Assembly (NCBI GenBank): GCA_013298675.1
Contig: JAAFIJ010000002.1
Location: 1-31,371, forward strand
Source: Rhodobacterales bacterium
GTDB taxonomy: Bacteria; Pseudomonadota; Alphaproteobacteria; Rhodobacterales; Rhodobacteraceae
Direction of reading: 5' to 3'
Length of the DNA stretch: 31,371 nt
Position 1 is the first letter of the stretch, and every line of letters begins with the position of its first letter. Under the pieces are notes generated by a model that worked only from the letters and a program-made list of their open reading frames with translations, was not told where the DNA came from and ran no database searches. The position numbers and the translations under genes are program-made. Shown here piece after piece: positions 24,046-31,371 of the stretch.

Positions 24046-24278
24046 GGCGCCACTAACGTAAGTTATTCTGCCCCGGAAAGTGCGTTTTCCTATATCGCAG
24101 GGTGCAGCACGCTCGAAGCCTTTCATCCTGCCGACGGGCTGGTGATGGTCACCTGATCTAATGCCCCAAGCATACCCGCCGTTTCGACGATCGCACAGGT
24201 GAGGCAAAGCGCGCACCGGTCTCAAAGAACCCAACAGCCTTTCCCGCCAAGGCTGAAAGCGGACCGGTCATTCTTTGG
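24046..24278 (+). pseudogene. Decayed copy of mocE
   Basis: This segment aligns with codons 26-103 of mocE, with 65 differences in 234 alignment columns by hand count (about 72% identity). It has a one-base deletion in the GLVMG region that brings an in-frame TGA at 24154. Even with that repaired, a Glu codon has become TAA. The first two cluster ligands, Cys46 and His48, are changed to Ser and Leu. The codons for the other two ligands survive. No start codon, ribosome site or upstream third of the gene is present. It is a non-functional remnant, oriented as mocE and placed after the PanB-fold gene. Confidence 0.85.
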
Positions 24279-24383
24279 CTATGACTTAGATCCAACGGCC
24301 AATATCCATAGAAAGCTAAACAGCCAAGCAAGGAACTCACCCTCATTGGCGCAATCTAGTTTGCGCGCGTTGCACCCCCTATT

Positions 24384-25280
24384 TTAACCTGCTGCCAAAT
24401 GCTTGGTTAGGAAAGCGGCAGTGGGAAGCAAAACCGCATCCGCATCAAAATCGCCACCGCCATGACCAGCACCGGGAACCAACGCAAAATCAACTTCGAC
24501 GCTGCTATCTTCTGCGGCCCATGCGTCTGCAAGACGTTCGCTTTGAGTAGGAGCAATCAACGGATCATCGGCGCCATGGCGGATCATCAACGGTGGCAGG
24601 TGAAGGCCGGGCAGGGTAGCCAACCGGCCAATTGGGCCAGCAGCATTCGCCTTTTCGCGATTTTCGCCGACTGGATAACCCAGCAACGCCGATTCTGGGC
24701 TGGTTGCCACGTCCGCAGCGCCCATTGCGGCGGTTTTCCCCAAGGCGGTCATATCGCTGTCCATGCTGCCAAATTCCATTGGGCCAAAGAAATCGATCAC
24801 GGCTTGTGGTGGCTGCCCAGCCGCGACCAATGACAGCGCAGCGCTGACTGCGAGGAACCCTCCAGCGGATTGGCCCCAAAGCGCCATACGAGACGGGTCG
24901 ATGCCGTAGTCGCCACCATTTTTCCTAAGGAACCCTACAGCGGCAAGGCAGTCGTCCAGCTGTGCAGGCCAGATGTCTGTGTCGGTCAGACGGTAGTTGA
25001 TCCGTACAATTGCCACACCGGCCACGAGGATCTGTTCACTGGCCGCCGACATCGTCTTGCTGCCCATCTTGAAGGCCCCACCGTGAATATCAACGACAAA
25101 GGGGTGCGGGCCGGGACCAGCGGGAAGGTAGACGTCGAGCTTGTGCCGCTCACCCGTTCCATAAGCGATGTCAGAATGATCAGGGCTACGCATGTTATAC
25201 CTTTGCCAAAGATTGTACCCGCCTGCTGTTGCGCCTGCCGCGATCAACGCCAGAGTTGCGCGCCTTGTCAAATTTGTCAT
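24384..25280 (-). CDS. Alpha/beta hydrolase (HSL-like esterase) with Tat-like signal
   Basis: A 298-residue alpha/beta hydrolase. The oxyanion HGG at 66-68 and nucleophile GQSAG with Ser138 identify a hormone-sensitive-lipase-like carboxylesterase; GADDPLIAP and GAGHGGGDF give the likely Asp and His. The N-terminus (TRRATLALIAAGATAGG) has a twin arginine followed by a hydrophobic core, so export through the Tat system is possible. The ATG at 25278-25280 starts this signal. The gene is opposite to the mocE/PanB genes and lies between two of their decayed remnants. It has replaced the region where the first two thirds of a second PanB-fold gene would be expected. Its own substrate is unknown. 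Confidence 0.85.
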   Translation of the reverse strand: MTNLTRRATLALIAAGATAGGYNLWQRYNMRSPDHSDIAYGTGERHKLDVYLPAGPGPHPFVVDIHGGAFKMGSKTMSAASEQILVAGVAIVRINYRLTDTDIWPAQLDDCLAAVGFLRKNGGDYGIDPSRMALWGQSAGGFLAVSAALSLVAAGQPPQAVIDFFGPMEFGSMDSDMTALGKTAAMGAADVATSPESALLGYPVGENREKANAAGPIGRLATLPGLHLPPLMIRHGADDPLIAPTQSERLADAWAAEDSSVEVDFALVPGAGHGGGDFDADAVLLPTAAFLTKHLAAG

Positions 25281-25392
25281 ATTAGCCAGTCCCAATTGCT
25301 CTCATCCATCCGATCGAACGCCAGTAGTCCAAAGTTCCGTCGCAAAATAACACAAATTTCTGAGGTACAAATACTCTGTCAGTGCAGCGCCT

Positions 25393-25598
25393 GCTTGGGC
25401 CAGGCAGCAAAGGGCTGCGCCAAATGCCAAGGTATATGCAGACTTCGTGGCCGAACATGCGCGCCTGCAGGAACGCCGCATCGCAGCAATATCGGCCTTT
25501 GCGCAGGCGTGCATTCGGATCGGTATCCGGCACCCCAGTACCTCATCGATAGCGAAGCAGAGGTCGTCGCGGCATTTCGCGACTGGTTAAACGGTTAA
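25393..25598 (+). pseudogene. Decayed 3' fragment of a second PanB-fold gene
   Basis: From the LGQ codons onward this stretch follows the last third of the gene at 23236-24027. A net two-base loss near 25405-25435 and a one-base loss near 25507-25523 shift the frame twice and then restore it. Similarity rises toward the end: 51 of 57 bases match across the AEHARLQ segment, then 69 of 71 in the final part. The first two thirds of the gene are missing. Its TAA stop overlaps the stop of the opposite GNAT gene (25595-25598). With the mocE remnant it marks a former second copy of the mocE/PanB-fold pair. Confidence 0.85.
25524..25594 (+). repeat. 71-base direct repeat, copy 2 (end of PanB-fold remnant)
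   Basis: Differs from 23953-24023 at two neighbouring positions only, while the sequence just upstream is clearly more diverged. This could reflect recent gene conversion. Confidence 0.95.
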
Positions 25599-26203
25599 CC
25601 CTGCGGTCTGGCGCCTGGACCAAGTTGCTTCACCATCGTGGTGGCCGCAGCAAAGCCAAACACAAAGCGCAACCACCCAAGGCGTTCGGTGTGCGTCACC
25701 TCAAAACCCAAAGCCTTATAAAGGGCCTTGGCGCGCCAATTGGTGTCGATCACATCCAACCGCACTGTGTGGTAGCCCCTTGCGGACGCCTCTATACAAG
25801 CGGCGGCGACAAGTGCCGTGCCAATCCCTTGGCTGCGTGCAGAGCGGGTGACGCAAATCCCGTCCAGCAAGAACCGCTCATTATCGACATCACGTGACAA
25901 AAGACCTAACAACGCCCCTCGCCAAAAACCGCCAAAGCGGCCATAGACTGCGCGCAAATCCGTGCTATCGCCAGCAGCAAAGCCGCCGAGCGGTGATTTG
26001 AACCCTAGAATGCCCAACAACTCTCCTTGCGGTGCGGACGCGGTGATGACGTGATCTGCACGCACGACCCGATCGAGAAATCGCAGTGCGCGTGCGTCTG
26101 GTCCCATAACCAGCCCCAGTTTTCCGCCAAACACTTCCCAATACAAACAGATTGCAGCGTCGCGGTGTTGTGGCGCCAAACCCATGGCAATTCTGACCGT
26201 CAT
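25595..26203 (-). CDS. GNAT-family N-acetyltransferase
   Basis: A 202-residue acyl-CoA-dependent acetyltransferase. The acetyl-CoA binding motif is clear in CVTRSARSQGIGTALVAAACIEASARG (about 115-141). It is followed by VRLDVIDTNWRAKALYKALGFEVT, the classic motif B end. The acceptor substrate is not predictable. I chose the ATG at 26201-26203, which overlaps the preceding stop codon (ATGA); an ATG nine bases upstream is also possible. It is the last gene of the mobA-mobB operon, so a link to molybdenum cofactor use is possible but unproven. Its stop lies inside the end of the PanB-fold remnant on the other strand. Confidence 0.88.
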   Translation of the reverse strand: MTVRIAMGLAPQHRDAAICLYWEVFGGKLGLVMGPDARALRFLDRVVRADHVITASAPQGELLGILGFKSPLGGFAAGDSTDLRAVYGRFGGFWRGALLGLLSRDVDNERFLLDGICVTRSARSQGIGTALVAAACIEASARGYHTVRLDVIDTNWRAKALYKALGFEVTHTERLGWLRFVFGFAAATTMVKQLGPGARPQG

Positions 26204-27069
26204 CCTCGACATCCCTGCAGCGCCGCTTCGTGCAACAGTTGTGCCTGATCAGCCCCCAAGATCCACCCTTCATCTGGCGCAAGATCACCCGGGACGACAA
26301 ATAACTGCCCCAACCTGTCCTGACGCGAAAGCCAAAGCAGCGCCTCTGACAGCAATTTGACTTGGGCTTGGTCCAACACCAACCCGGCTGACGCGGGCAA
26401 TTTACCCAACAAAGATGGGTAGACCTCGGCCAGCACAATCGGCGCAGGTTCGGTTGAAAACGGCCAGACGGCCACATCGTTGCGTTGGGTCAACCGATGG
26501 ATAAGCGGTAGTCCCATCAAACTTTGTGAACCGACCGCACCGGGATTATAGAGCATCCACGGTGATTTCGCGCCCGGCACACGGGCTTCAACCTGCCGCA
26601 TCTGCGCAAGACCAAGGTCTGCATAAGAGATGCCCGATTTTCGGTCAGGCAGACGGGGATCAGACCATCCGCGAGGATGACCCCAAAACGGCCCGGGGGC
26701 AAGAAACATCGCATTGATCTGCGCGGCCACCTCAAATCGGTTGTTCGCGTTGGCCTGACTGTCGCGAATATACCGCGACAACCATGCCCAAACCGCCTGT
26801 GCTGACCCTTGCCCGGTAAGGGTTGCGGCAAAACCTGATGGATACCCAAATGCAAAATCAAAACCGATCAGCAGCCTCTCTTGTGGCCTGCGCTCCGCGA
26901 TCAGGGTGTTCAAGTGCGCCTCAGCGGCATGGCGGGTGCGGTGATGGGTCTGTTCAGACGCCCCCCCCAAGGAAGCGACACCGACCCAGATTGAATTCGC
27001 CTTGTTCGTGGCGCTAGTGGGTGTTCCTGCTGCCGACCAATCGACGATGATCACCCGGTCAAACTGCAC
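26200..27069 (-). CDS. Conserved protein of the mob operon (DUF429-like), function unknown
   Basis: A 289-residue cytoplasmic protein. It starts with VIIVDWSAAGTP and has a second acidic motif GFDFAFGYPSGFA near residue 70, which resembles the acidic pairs of DUF429/RNase-H-like proteins. Further conserved-looking stretches are PFWGHPRGWSDPRLPDRK and LAEVYPSLLG. I recall Rhodobacterales homologues annotated as molybdopterin-guanine-dinucleotide synthesis proteins only because of their place beside mobB. No function is established from sequence. The start is a GTG at 27067-27069, overlapping mobB by 11 bases; no better start exists nearby. Its stop overlaps the GNAT start (ATGA). Confidence 0.8.
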   Translation of the reverse strand: MQFDRVIIVDWSAAGTPTSATNKANSIWVGVASLGGASEQTHHRTRHAAEAHLNTLIAERRPQERLLIGFDFAFGYPSGFAATLTGQGSAQAVWAWLSRYIRDSQANANNRFEVAAQINAMFLAPGPFWGHPRGWSDPRLPDRKSGISYADLGLAQMRQVEARVPGAKSPWMLYNPGAVGSQSLMGLPLIHRLTQRNDVAVWPFSTEPAPIVLAEVYPSLLGKLPASAGLVLDQAQVKLLSEALLWLSRQDRLGQLFVVPGDLAPDEGWILGADQAQLLHEAALQGCRG

Positions 27070-27562
27070 GTAAGTTCAACTCATTCAAGATAAAATCGGC
27101 AATGGCAGCCGTGTCATTCAGATCAAGGATTGGCACGCCAAGGGGCGCCACACCAGCTGCATCTGTCGCCACGGCGCGCACCAAGGGGTCGTGGGGCTGG
27201 ATCATTTCTTGCCCGGTTTCGCGCCGCCAGACTTCGATCTTTTGGTGTTTATCCCGCTTATACCCCTCGACCAGAATCAAATCGACAGGGGCCATTCGCG
27301 CCAATATCTGCGGCAACTCTGGTTCTGGTCCACGGTGTTCTCGCATCAGGGCAAATCGATGCGCCGAGGCCAAAACCACCTCTGATGCCCCCGCAACGCG
27401 GTGGCGATAGCTGTCTTTGCCAGGACGGTCGAGATCGACATCATGATGCACATGTTTGACGGTCGAAACACTGAAACCGCGTCCGGTGATCTGCGTGACC
27501 AATCGCTCCATCAGGCTGGTCTTGCCTGAATCTTTCCATCCAATGATGCCATAAATCTTCAT
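27059..27562 (-). CDS. mobB: Molybdopterin-guanine dinucleotide biosynthesis adaptor MobB
   Basis: A 167-residue P-loop GTPase that assists attachment of GMP to molybdopterin. The Walker A loop is GWKDSGKTS at 8-16. VKHVHHDVDLDRPGKDSYRHRVAGASEVVLAS is the family signature, and DLILVEGYKRDKHQKIEVWR contains the Walker B region. The ATG at 27560-27562 overlaps the mobA stop (ATGA), so the two are coupled. Length is normal. It is followed by the overlapping unknown gene. Confidence 0.95.
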   Translation of the reverse strand: MKIYGIIGWKDSGKTSLMERLVTQITGRGFSVSTVKHVHHDVDLDRPGKDSYRHRVAGASEVVLASAHRFALMREHRGPEPELPQILARMAPVDLILVEGYKRDKHQKIEVWRRETGQEMIQPHDPLVRAVATDAAGVAPLGVPILDLNDTAAIADFILNELNLRAV

Positions 27563-28146
27563 CGCGCACCTCGGATCAAAGCTTCAGCGGCACAGAGGTC
27601 TTCGGGCGTGTTCAGATTGTCGAATGCGCCATCGTCTGGGAACGCCGCAGCAACAGCCCCAACTTGCGTCATAAAGTCCATCATCTTTGGCTTGACGCCT
27701 GATGCAAGGAATGCAGCCAAGGGGGCAAGCATACTGACAGGCCACAGCGCGAAGGTTGGCTGGGCTTTGCCCTTGGACTGGGCAAAAGCTATTTCGCCGT
27801 GGTCAGATGCAAGGCAAAGACGCGGCACCAGATCGGGCGGCAAGAAAGGGCCGTCCACGGCCACACTGACCACTGCATCGGCCCCGTGTTCCGCAGCCCA
27901 TGCGACCGCTGCCAATATTCCAGCCAATGGCCCGAGGGCTTCCTCATCTGGCAGCACCCTAAGACCAAACGCAGCAAAGCGCGTGGCATCGCCATTGGCC
28001 GAAATGGCCACGCGTTCCACTTGCGGTTCAAACCGGTCAAGCACATGCAAAATAAGGCTTCGGCCCGCAAGGGGAACAAACGCTTTGTCAACGCCGCCCA
28101 TGCGCCGTCCCTTGCCGCCTGCAAGCACAACCCCAAAAATTCGCAA
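27559..28146 (-). CDS. mobA: Molybdenum cofactor guanylyltransferase MobA
   Basis: Transfers GMP from GTP to molybdopterin to make the MGD cofactor used by DMSO-reductase-family enzymes. The 195-residue protein starts with the nucleotidyltransferase motif LAGGKGRRMGGVDKAFVPLAG, and SVAVDGPFLPPDLV contains the metal-binding aspartate. The start is TTG at 28144-28146 behind GAGAGGG; it is the only start that keeps the N-terminal motif. It is the first gene of a four-gene overlapping operon. A GCCGCATGCGGC palindrome lies in the divergent gap to the next gene. Confidence 0.93.
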   Translation of the reverse strand: MRIFGVVLAGGKGRRMGGVDKAFVPLAGRSLILHVLDRFEPQVERVAISANGDATRFAAFGLRVLPDEEALGPLAGILAAVAWAAEHGADAVVSVAVDGPFLPPDLVPRLCLASDHGEIAFAQSKGKAQPTFALWPVSMLAPLAAFLASGVKPKMMDFMTQVGAVAAAFPDDGAFDNLNTPEDLCAAEALIRGAR

Positions 28147-28250
28147 CGCGGGCCCTCTCTTTCACTGTACACTTGGTTTAAGCTGTCCAAACGATACGAA
28201 CAAGCCGCATGCGGCGCTGGTTTAAAGAGTGATGCGAAGAGGGGCAAAAG

Positions 28251-28571
28251 ATGGCGGACAGTTCAACAATCTTAGCAACGCTTGGCCTGATCGGCGGCGG
28301 AACCGTGTTGGCGCGGCCTGCGATCCTTGGGTCGATCGCCAGCCTGTTCATGCCCGTATGGCTGGTGTTGGCGATCCGCCATCTGGCCTTGCCCGCCGTC
28401 GTGGCCCCAACGGTTTTGCAACCTGTGATGACCGGCGGCGAGGTTGACCCCACACGGCTTGCAATGGCAGCAGGTGTTTTGCTGATCGGTTATCTGTGGC
28501 GCAAAATGGTATTTGCTTTTGTGACGGCGCTTGCGGTTTTGTACTTTGTCCCGCAGCTGTTTGCGACCTAA
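28251..28571 (+). CDS. Small membrane protein, function unknown
   Basis: A 106-residue hydrophobic protein with about four predicted membrane segments (roughly residues 6-24, 28-45, 70-84 and 86-103). No recognised domain is visible. The ATG at 28251 has GAGGGG upstream. It is divergent from mobA and convergent with the lipoprotein gene, three bases away, so it is probably a single-gene transcript. Codon use resembles its neighbours, which supports a real gene. Confidence 0.7.
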   Translation: MADSSTILATLGLIGGGTVLARPAILGSIASLFMPVWLVLAIRHLALPAVVAPTVLQPVMTGGEVDPTRLAMAAGVLLIGYLWRKMVFAFVTALAVLYFVPQLFAT

Positions 28572-28574
28572 GGG

Positions 28575-29189
28575 TTATGGCGCGCCAGCGGCTTTGGCTT
28601 GGGTCAACAACACGCCGTGGTTCTTATCTGCGTCATCATCAGTAATCACGCGTGAGGTGACGCCCGGCAATTCACCAAAAGCATCAGACAGTTTGTTGGG
28701 GAACCACGTCAAACCAACACTTTCAAATCCGGGCACGCCAGCCAAAATTTTGGTAATCGAATTGGAACATTGCGCCTTGGGCACAGCGCCGTAGGCCTTT
28801 GCACGCTGCATCACCAGTTCGGCCACTTGCGGCGTGACAAGGATCTTTTGTTCGATCACGCGATAGGTTTCGCGCGCGTGATAGTCGATATAAAAATTGA
28901 CCATTTTATCGGTCATGCCAAAATGCACATCATTGCGCTCGGCAAGGCGGGGCAAGCCCCACGAACCGGCTGGGTCAAACATCACCCGTTCAGAGGCGTT
29001 GATCAACAGGCCCGAATGCGCGCCCGAATCGTTGCGATTGGCGACAACCGTGAAAAGCGTGATAGAGGTTGGTTCCTGTGACACGAAATGGGCCGCAGCA
29101 ACGGCCTCATCAGGGGCCCAAACCGGTTCCGCCGTGCTGCACGCGCCAAGCGCAAGAAGTGCAACCAGAGCCATAGATTTAAGGTTCAT
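28575..29189 (-). CDS. Predicted lipoprotein, function unknown
   Basis: A 204-residue protein with a type II signal peptide: the lipobox LALGAC puts the lipidated cysteine at residue 17. The mature part has no family I can name. It holds an SITLFTVVANRNDSGAHSGLLINASERVMFDPAGSWG segment that looks like a folded beta-rich core, and a histidine-bearing NFYIDYHARETYRV. It should be anchored in a membrane of the cell envelope. It follows the cytochrome oxidase subunit IV gene by 41 bases on the same strand. Confidence 0.8.
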   Translation of the reverse strand: MNLKSMALVALLALGACSTAEPVWAPDEAVAAAHFVSQEPTSITLFTVVANRNDSGAHSGLLINASERVMFDPAGSWGLPRLAERNDVHFGMTDKMVNFYIDYHARETYRVIEQKILVTPQVAELVMQRAKAYGAVPKAQCSNSITKILAGVPGFESVGLTWFPNKLSDAFGELPGVTSRVITDDDADKNHGVLLTQAKAAGAP

Positions 29190-29230
29190 TTTAGGCTCCG
29201 GGTGAAAAAGTCAGGGGGGAAGCGATGTGA

Positions 29231-29380
29231 TCAGGCGCCGACAAGGGCCAGGAAAATCAGCACGAGGATGGAAATCACCGCGCCCCATGTGGCAACTTTG
29301 ATAAATCCAGCAAAGGTTTTTTCGTGGCCGCGCACGTCCATTGTTCCATGCACATGCTCATTGTCGTGATGTCCGGCCAT
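29231..29380 (-). CDS. aa3-type cytochrome c oxidase subunit IV
   Basis: A 49-residue bacterial subunit IV of aa3-type cytochrome c oxidase (COX4_pro_2 type). A histidine-rich N-terminus (GHHDNEHVHG) is followed by a short linker, then GHEKTFAGFIKVATWGAV. A single membrane helix (about residues 31-48, AVISILVLIFLALVGA) ends at the terminus. This layout is characteristic of the alphaproteobacterial family. The ATG at 29378-29380 has AAGGAA upstream. It is easily missed because of its length. The main oxidase subunits are not in the window. Confidence 0.9.
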   Translation of the reverse strand: MAGHHDNEHVHGTMDVRGHEKTFAGFIKVATWGAVISILVLIFLALVGA

Positions 29381-29411
29381 TTTTGAATTCCTTGCGCTGT
29401 TGTTGCCTTGC

Positions 29412-29440
29412 CATTACCCCATTCCGCTTGCGCTGTCACG
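29412..29440 (-). promoter_or_regulatory. Candidate promoter for cytochrome oxidase subunit IV gene
   Basis: On the minus strand GTGACA (29440-29435) lies 17 bases before TAATGG (29417-29412). It would start transcription about 25 bases before the ATG. The -10 match is weak. Confidence 0.3.
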
Positions 29441-29552
29441 GGGGCGAAGTGTTTCGTTTCAGGTGCGATTTGCCGCAGTTTTTTGGGTTGGGTGCGGATG
29501 GGTTGCGAAACATTGGCCGAAACGGAGCCATCTGCGCGAATCAATGCAGTCG

Positions 29553-30032
29553 TCATGCAGAGCCGTCACCCGCCTCGCCACCCAACCAGCCCGCTTGCAA
29601 CCGAAACCCTATGCGACGCGCGGGTTCTTCAGAAACGGCCTTTGGCACGGCGCGAAGCAACACCGACAACTGCGTCAAGTGCTGGATAAGTTGGGTTTTC
29701 ATCCCCTGCTCATCGCGACCGTAAAAGGTCAAGAGATCGGGTTCATAGAACCCCAAACCTTCAATCCGAATGACACCAGCATCCGACGCCGCAAAGCCCA
29801 GAGCCACCTCTTCACCAGAATTCAGCTGGGTTTCAAAGTTGCGAATGTACTGCACGATCCGCTCATGCGCCCATTCTGCCGGCCCTTTTTGCAACGGAAC
29901 AGCTTCGGTCGGCGCTGGTGGCAAGGTCCCCAAAAGCGCCTCAGCATCGGTAGCCGCGCCCGGCAATGGCGGCATTGCTGCCGCCTTATGTGCAGCTGCG
30001 ATCAATTCAGCGATGGGTTCTGGCGTCGTCAT
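29553..30032 (-). CDS. DUF6173-like protein
   Basis: A 159-residue soluble protein that I place in the DUF6173 family by memory of homologues from this order. The core PAEWAHERIVQYIRNFETQLNSGEEVALGFAA and IRIEGLGFYEPDLLTFYGRDEQGMKTQLIQHLTQLSVLLRAVPK is the part I recognise. Function is unknown. The N-terminus is a helical, alanine- and proline-rich tail. The ATG at 30030-30032 has GGAGA upstream. It follows the MBL hydrolase gene by 45 bases on the same strand. Confidence 0.7.
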   Translation of the reverse strand: MTTPEPIAELIAAAHKAAAMPPLPGAATDAEALLGTLPPAPTEAVPLQKGPAEWAHERIVQYIRNFETQLNSGEEVALGFAASDAGVIRIEGLGFYEPDLLTFYGRDEQGMKTQLIQHLTQLSVLLRAVPKAVSEEPARRIGFRLQAGWLGGEAGDGSA

Positions 30033-30077
30033 GCAGTCTCCTTTCGGGCCGGTTCGATACCCTCGGTCCGGTCGCCT

Positions 30078-31103
30078 TCAGGCTTGCCAAATCCAAGCCC
30101 CTCTGGCGTCTAAAGAACGCGAAACCTGACCCCGCTTCAAGAGAAAGTTCAGATGCGCCACTGTCTCGACCAATCCAAGGCCCAGGTCACTGCCCGTCAG
30201 TTCACGTTTGAACAGCGGCACAAAACATTCTAGCGCTTTGCGCGGTTGCTCAAGATGTTGGCGCAGACGTGCCAAGGCGCTATGGTGATTTTCTGCCATC
30301 TGGATCAGGCGGTGCGGCAATCCCTGAAACGGCAACTTATGGCCCGGCAAGACCAAGTGCTGGTCATTGGCGAGGGGTTGAAACCGTGCCGTGCTGTCCA
30401 GCCATTCGCCCAAAGGATCTGCGGCAGGTTCGGTCGGGTAAACCCCTATATTCGCAGAAATCCCCGGCAACAGCTGGTCGCCACCAATCACCAGATTGCA
30501 CGATTGGCTCCACAAAGTTGCATGATCTGGCGCGTGCCCCTGCCCCAATTCAACCCGCCAATCACGCCCCCCAAGCCGGATCGTGTCGCCTTGACACAGG
30601 TTGGTGAACCCCAAGGGCAAAGGCGCCACGCAGTCGGAAAAGTTAAACGGACGCTCTGCGGATTTTTGCGCGAGCATCTCGTCTGACGCCCCGGCACGGC
30701 GATAAAACTGCAGCGCCTCATGCGGCGGTAAGGCTTGTTCATCCAACGTCAGCATTCGCGCATAAAGCCACGCCGTGCGCGGAATGATCAATTCTACGCC
30801 CTTGGCCTGAAACCATCCCGCCAGACCCACATGATCAGGATGATGATGCGTGACAATCAACCGTCGCACCGGTTTGCCACGCAAGGGCCCTGCAATAAGG
30901 GCATCCCAAATCGCCATACTGCGGCGGCTTTTCATGCCGGTGTCGACAAGCGTCCAGCCATCGGCATCCGCTAGCGCATAACAATTCACATGATCGAGAG
31001 CCATGGGCAGTGGCAGGCGAAACCACAAGACACCTTCGGCAATCGCAATCGCTTCGCCCTCGGCCGGGGCCGCGTCAAAGGGGTGATGGATGGCGTTTGT
31101 CAT
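30078..31103 (-). CDS. MBL-fold metallo-hydrolase
   Basis: A 341-residue metallo-beta-lactamase-fold hydrolase. The metal motif THHHPDH is at 85-91. ELGQGHAPDH and VIGGDQLLPGIS supply further ligands, and LVLPGHKLPFQG holds the last histidine. The extra C-terminal helical domain (after about residue 265) is as in LACTB2-like or flavin-independent family members. It is probably a thioesterase or similar hydrolase; the exact substrate is unknown. The gene is 16 bases after the acyl-CoA dehydrogenase gene, so the two are probably in one operon. Confidence 0.85.
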   Translation of the reverse strand: MTNAIHHPFDAAPAEGEAIAIAEGVLWFRLPLPMALDHVNCYALADADGWTLVDTGMKSRRSMAIWDALIAGPLRGKPVRRLIVTHHHPDHVGLAGWFQAKGVELIIPRTAWLYARMLTLDEQALPPHEALQFYRRAGASDEMLAQKSAERPFNFSDCVAPLPLGFTNLCQGDTIRLGGRDWRVELGQGHAPDHATLWSQSCNLVIGGDQLLPGISANIGVYPTEPAADPLGEWLDSTARFQPLANDQHLVLPGHKLPFQGLPHRLIQMAENHHSALARLRQHLEQPRKALECFVPLFKRELTGSDLGLGLVETVAHLNFLLKRGQVSRSLDARGAWIWQA

Positions 31104-31119
31104 GCGAAAACAGGGGTGG

Positions 31120-31371
31120 TCATGAGGTCACAAATTCCGCGCGCAAGGCGTCCATGCCTTTGGCACCTTCGTTGACCTGGGCCAAAAGGCCAAGATGAGC
31201 GGGCAACAAGCGTCGGATCATGAATTGCGCCAAGGGCAAGCGCGCAGGGTCAACCACCGCGCTGCGCAGATGAAACTGCGCGCCCAAGACCAAGGCAAAA
31301 GCGCGCAAGTAGGGCACGGCCACGGCAAATCGGTCCGCGACTGGCGTGGCAACCAAATGCTCGGTCGCTTT
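31120..31371 (-). CDS. Acyl-CoA dehydrogenase, C-terminal end (cut by window end)
   Basis: The last 83 codons of a minus-strand gene that runs off the right edge. ATEHL, then AVPYLRAFALVLGAQFHLRSAVVDPAR, resembles the extra C-terminal domain (PF12806) of large acyl-CoA dehydrogenases such as DmdC, which oxidises methylthiopropanoyl-CoA in this order. The catalytic domain lies outside the window, so this identification rests on the tail alone. Confidence 0.7.
   Translation of the reverse strand, partial: KATEHLVATPVADRFAVAVPYLRAFALVLGAQFHLRSAVVDPARLPLAQFMIRRLLPAHLGLLAQVNEGAKGMDALRAEFVTS

Noticed and set aside
24870..25598. Plus-strand open frame of 242 codons ending with the PanB-fold C-terminus
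   Set aside because: Most of it is antisense to the esterase gene. Only the tail matches the PanB-fold protein, and that part has two frameshifts, so it is a remnant.
24046..25598. Mobile element as cause of the esterase insertion
   Set aside because: No transposase, terminal inverted repeats or target-site duplication could be seen around the esterase gene.
28204..28215. GCCGCATGCGGC palindrome as an operator of mobA
   Set aside because: A single short GC-rich palindrome with no second copy; too weak to call a regulatory site.

Overview
The window reads as a chromosomal segment of a marine Rhodobacterales (Roseobacter-group) alphaproteobacterium. The signs are an F1-only ATP synthase operon (atpHAGDC, no F0 genes beside it), a 49-residue aa3-type cytochrome oxidase subunit IV, a roughly 340-residue ribose-phosphate pyrophosphokinase, an Mn-type pyrophosphatase, and tightly overlapping mobA/mobB genes. 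No tRNA, rRNA, CRISPR array, transposase or phage gene was seen.

Layout. 1-4450: the end-truncated start of a HAD-IIA hydrolase, Mn-dependent pyrophosphatase, a YcgN-type cysteine-cluster protein overlapping a threonine aldolase, then an alpha/beta hydrolase and an HCCA-isomerase/DsbA-fold protein overlapping on the minus strand. 4591-6052: prs and an H-type lectin protein. 6117-11008: the atp operon on the minus strand with a strong terminator. 11384-15519: a methyltransferase divergent from gloB, then clpA with its terminator. 15621-24027: a divergently arranged cyclitol (inositol-like) catabolic cluster. 24046-25598: decayed second copies of two genes of that cluster, with an esterase gene between them. 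25595-28146: an overlapping operon mobA-mobB-unknown-GNAT. 28251-31371: a small membrane protein, then a minus-strand run of MBL hydrolase, DUF6173-like protein, cytochrome oxidase subunit IV and lipoprotein, with the C-terminus of an acyl-CoA dehydrogenase at the edge.

The most interesting part is 15621-25598. On the minus strand, a LacI-type regulator, an IolI/MocC-like TIM-barrel isomerase, a periplasmic sugar-binding protein, a permease, a single-domain ABC ATPase and an inositol 2-dehydrogenase form one transcription direction. Divergently lie a MocD-like membrane di-iron oxygenase, a MocE-type Rieske ferredoxin and a PanB-fold protein that lacks several of the residues needed for ketopantoate synthesis. 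In Rhizobium, MocD/MocE belong to the oxygenase proposed to demethylate a rhizopine (an O-methyl inosamine) ahead of the inositol pathway. The cluster therefore probably imports and opens up a modified inositol, such as an O-methyl or amino inositol, with an extra PanB-like step that I cannot assign. A tandem TGACGA motif occurs both in front of the regulator gene and in front of the isomerase gene, and is a good candidate operator. The product, substrate and regulator assignments for this cluster are inferences from family resemblance and gene order.
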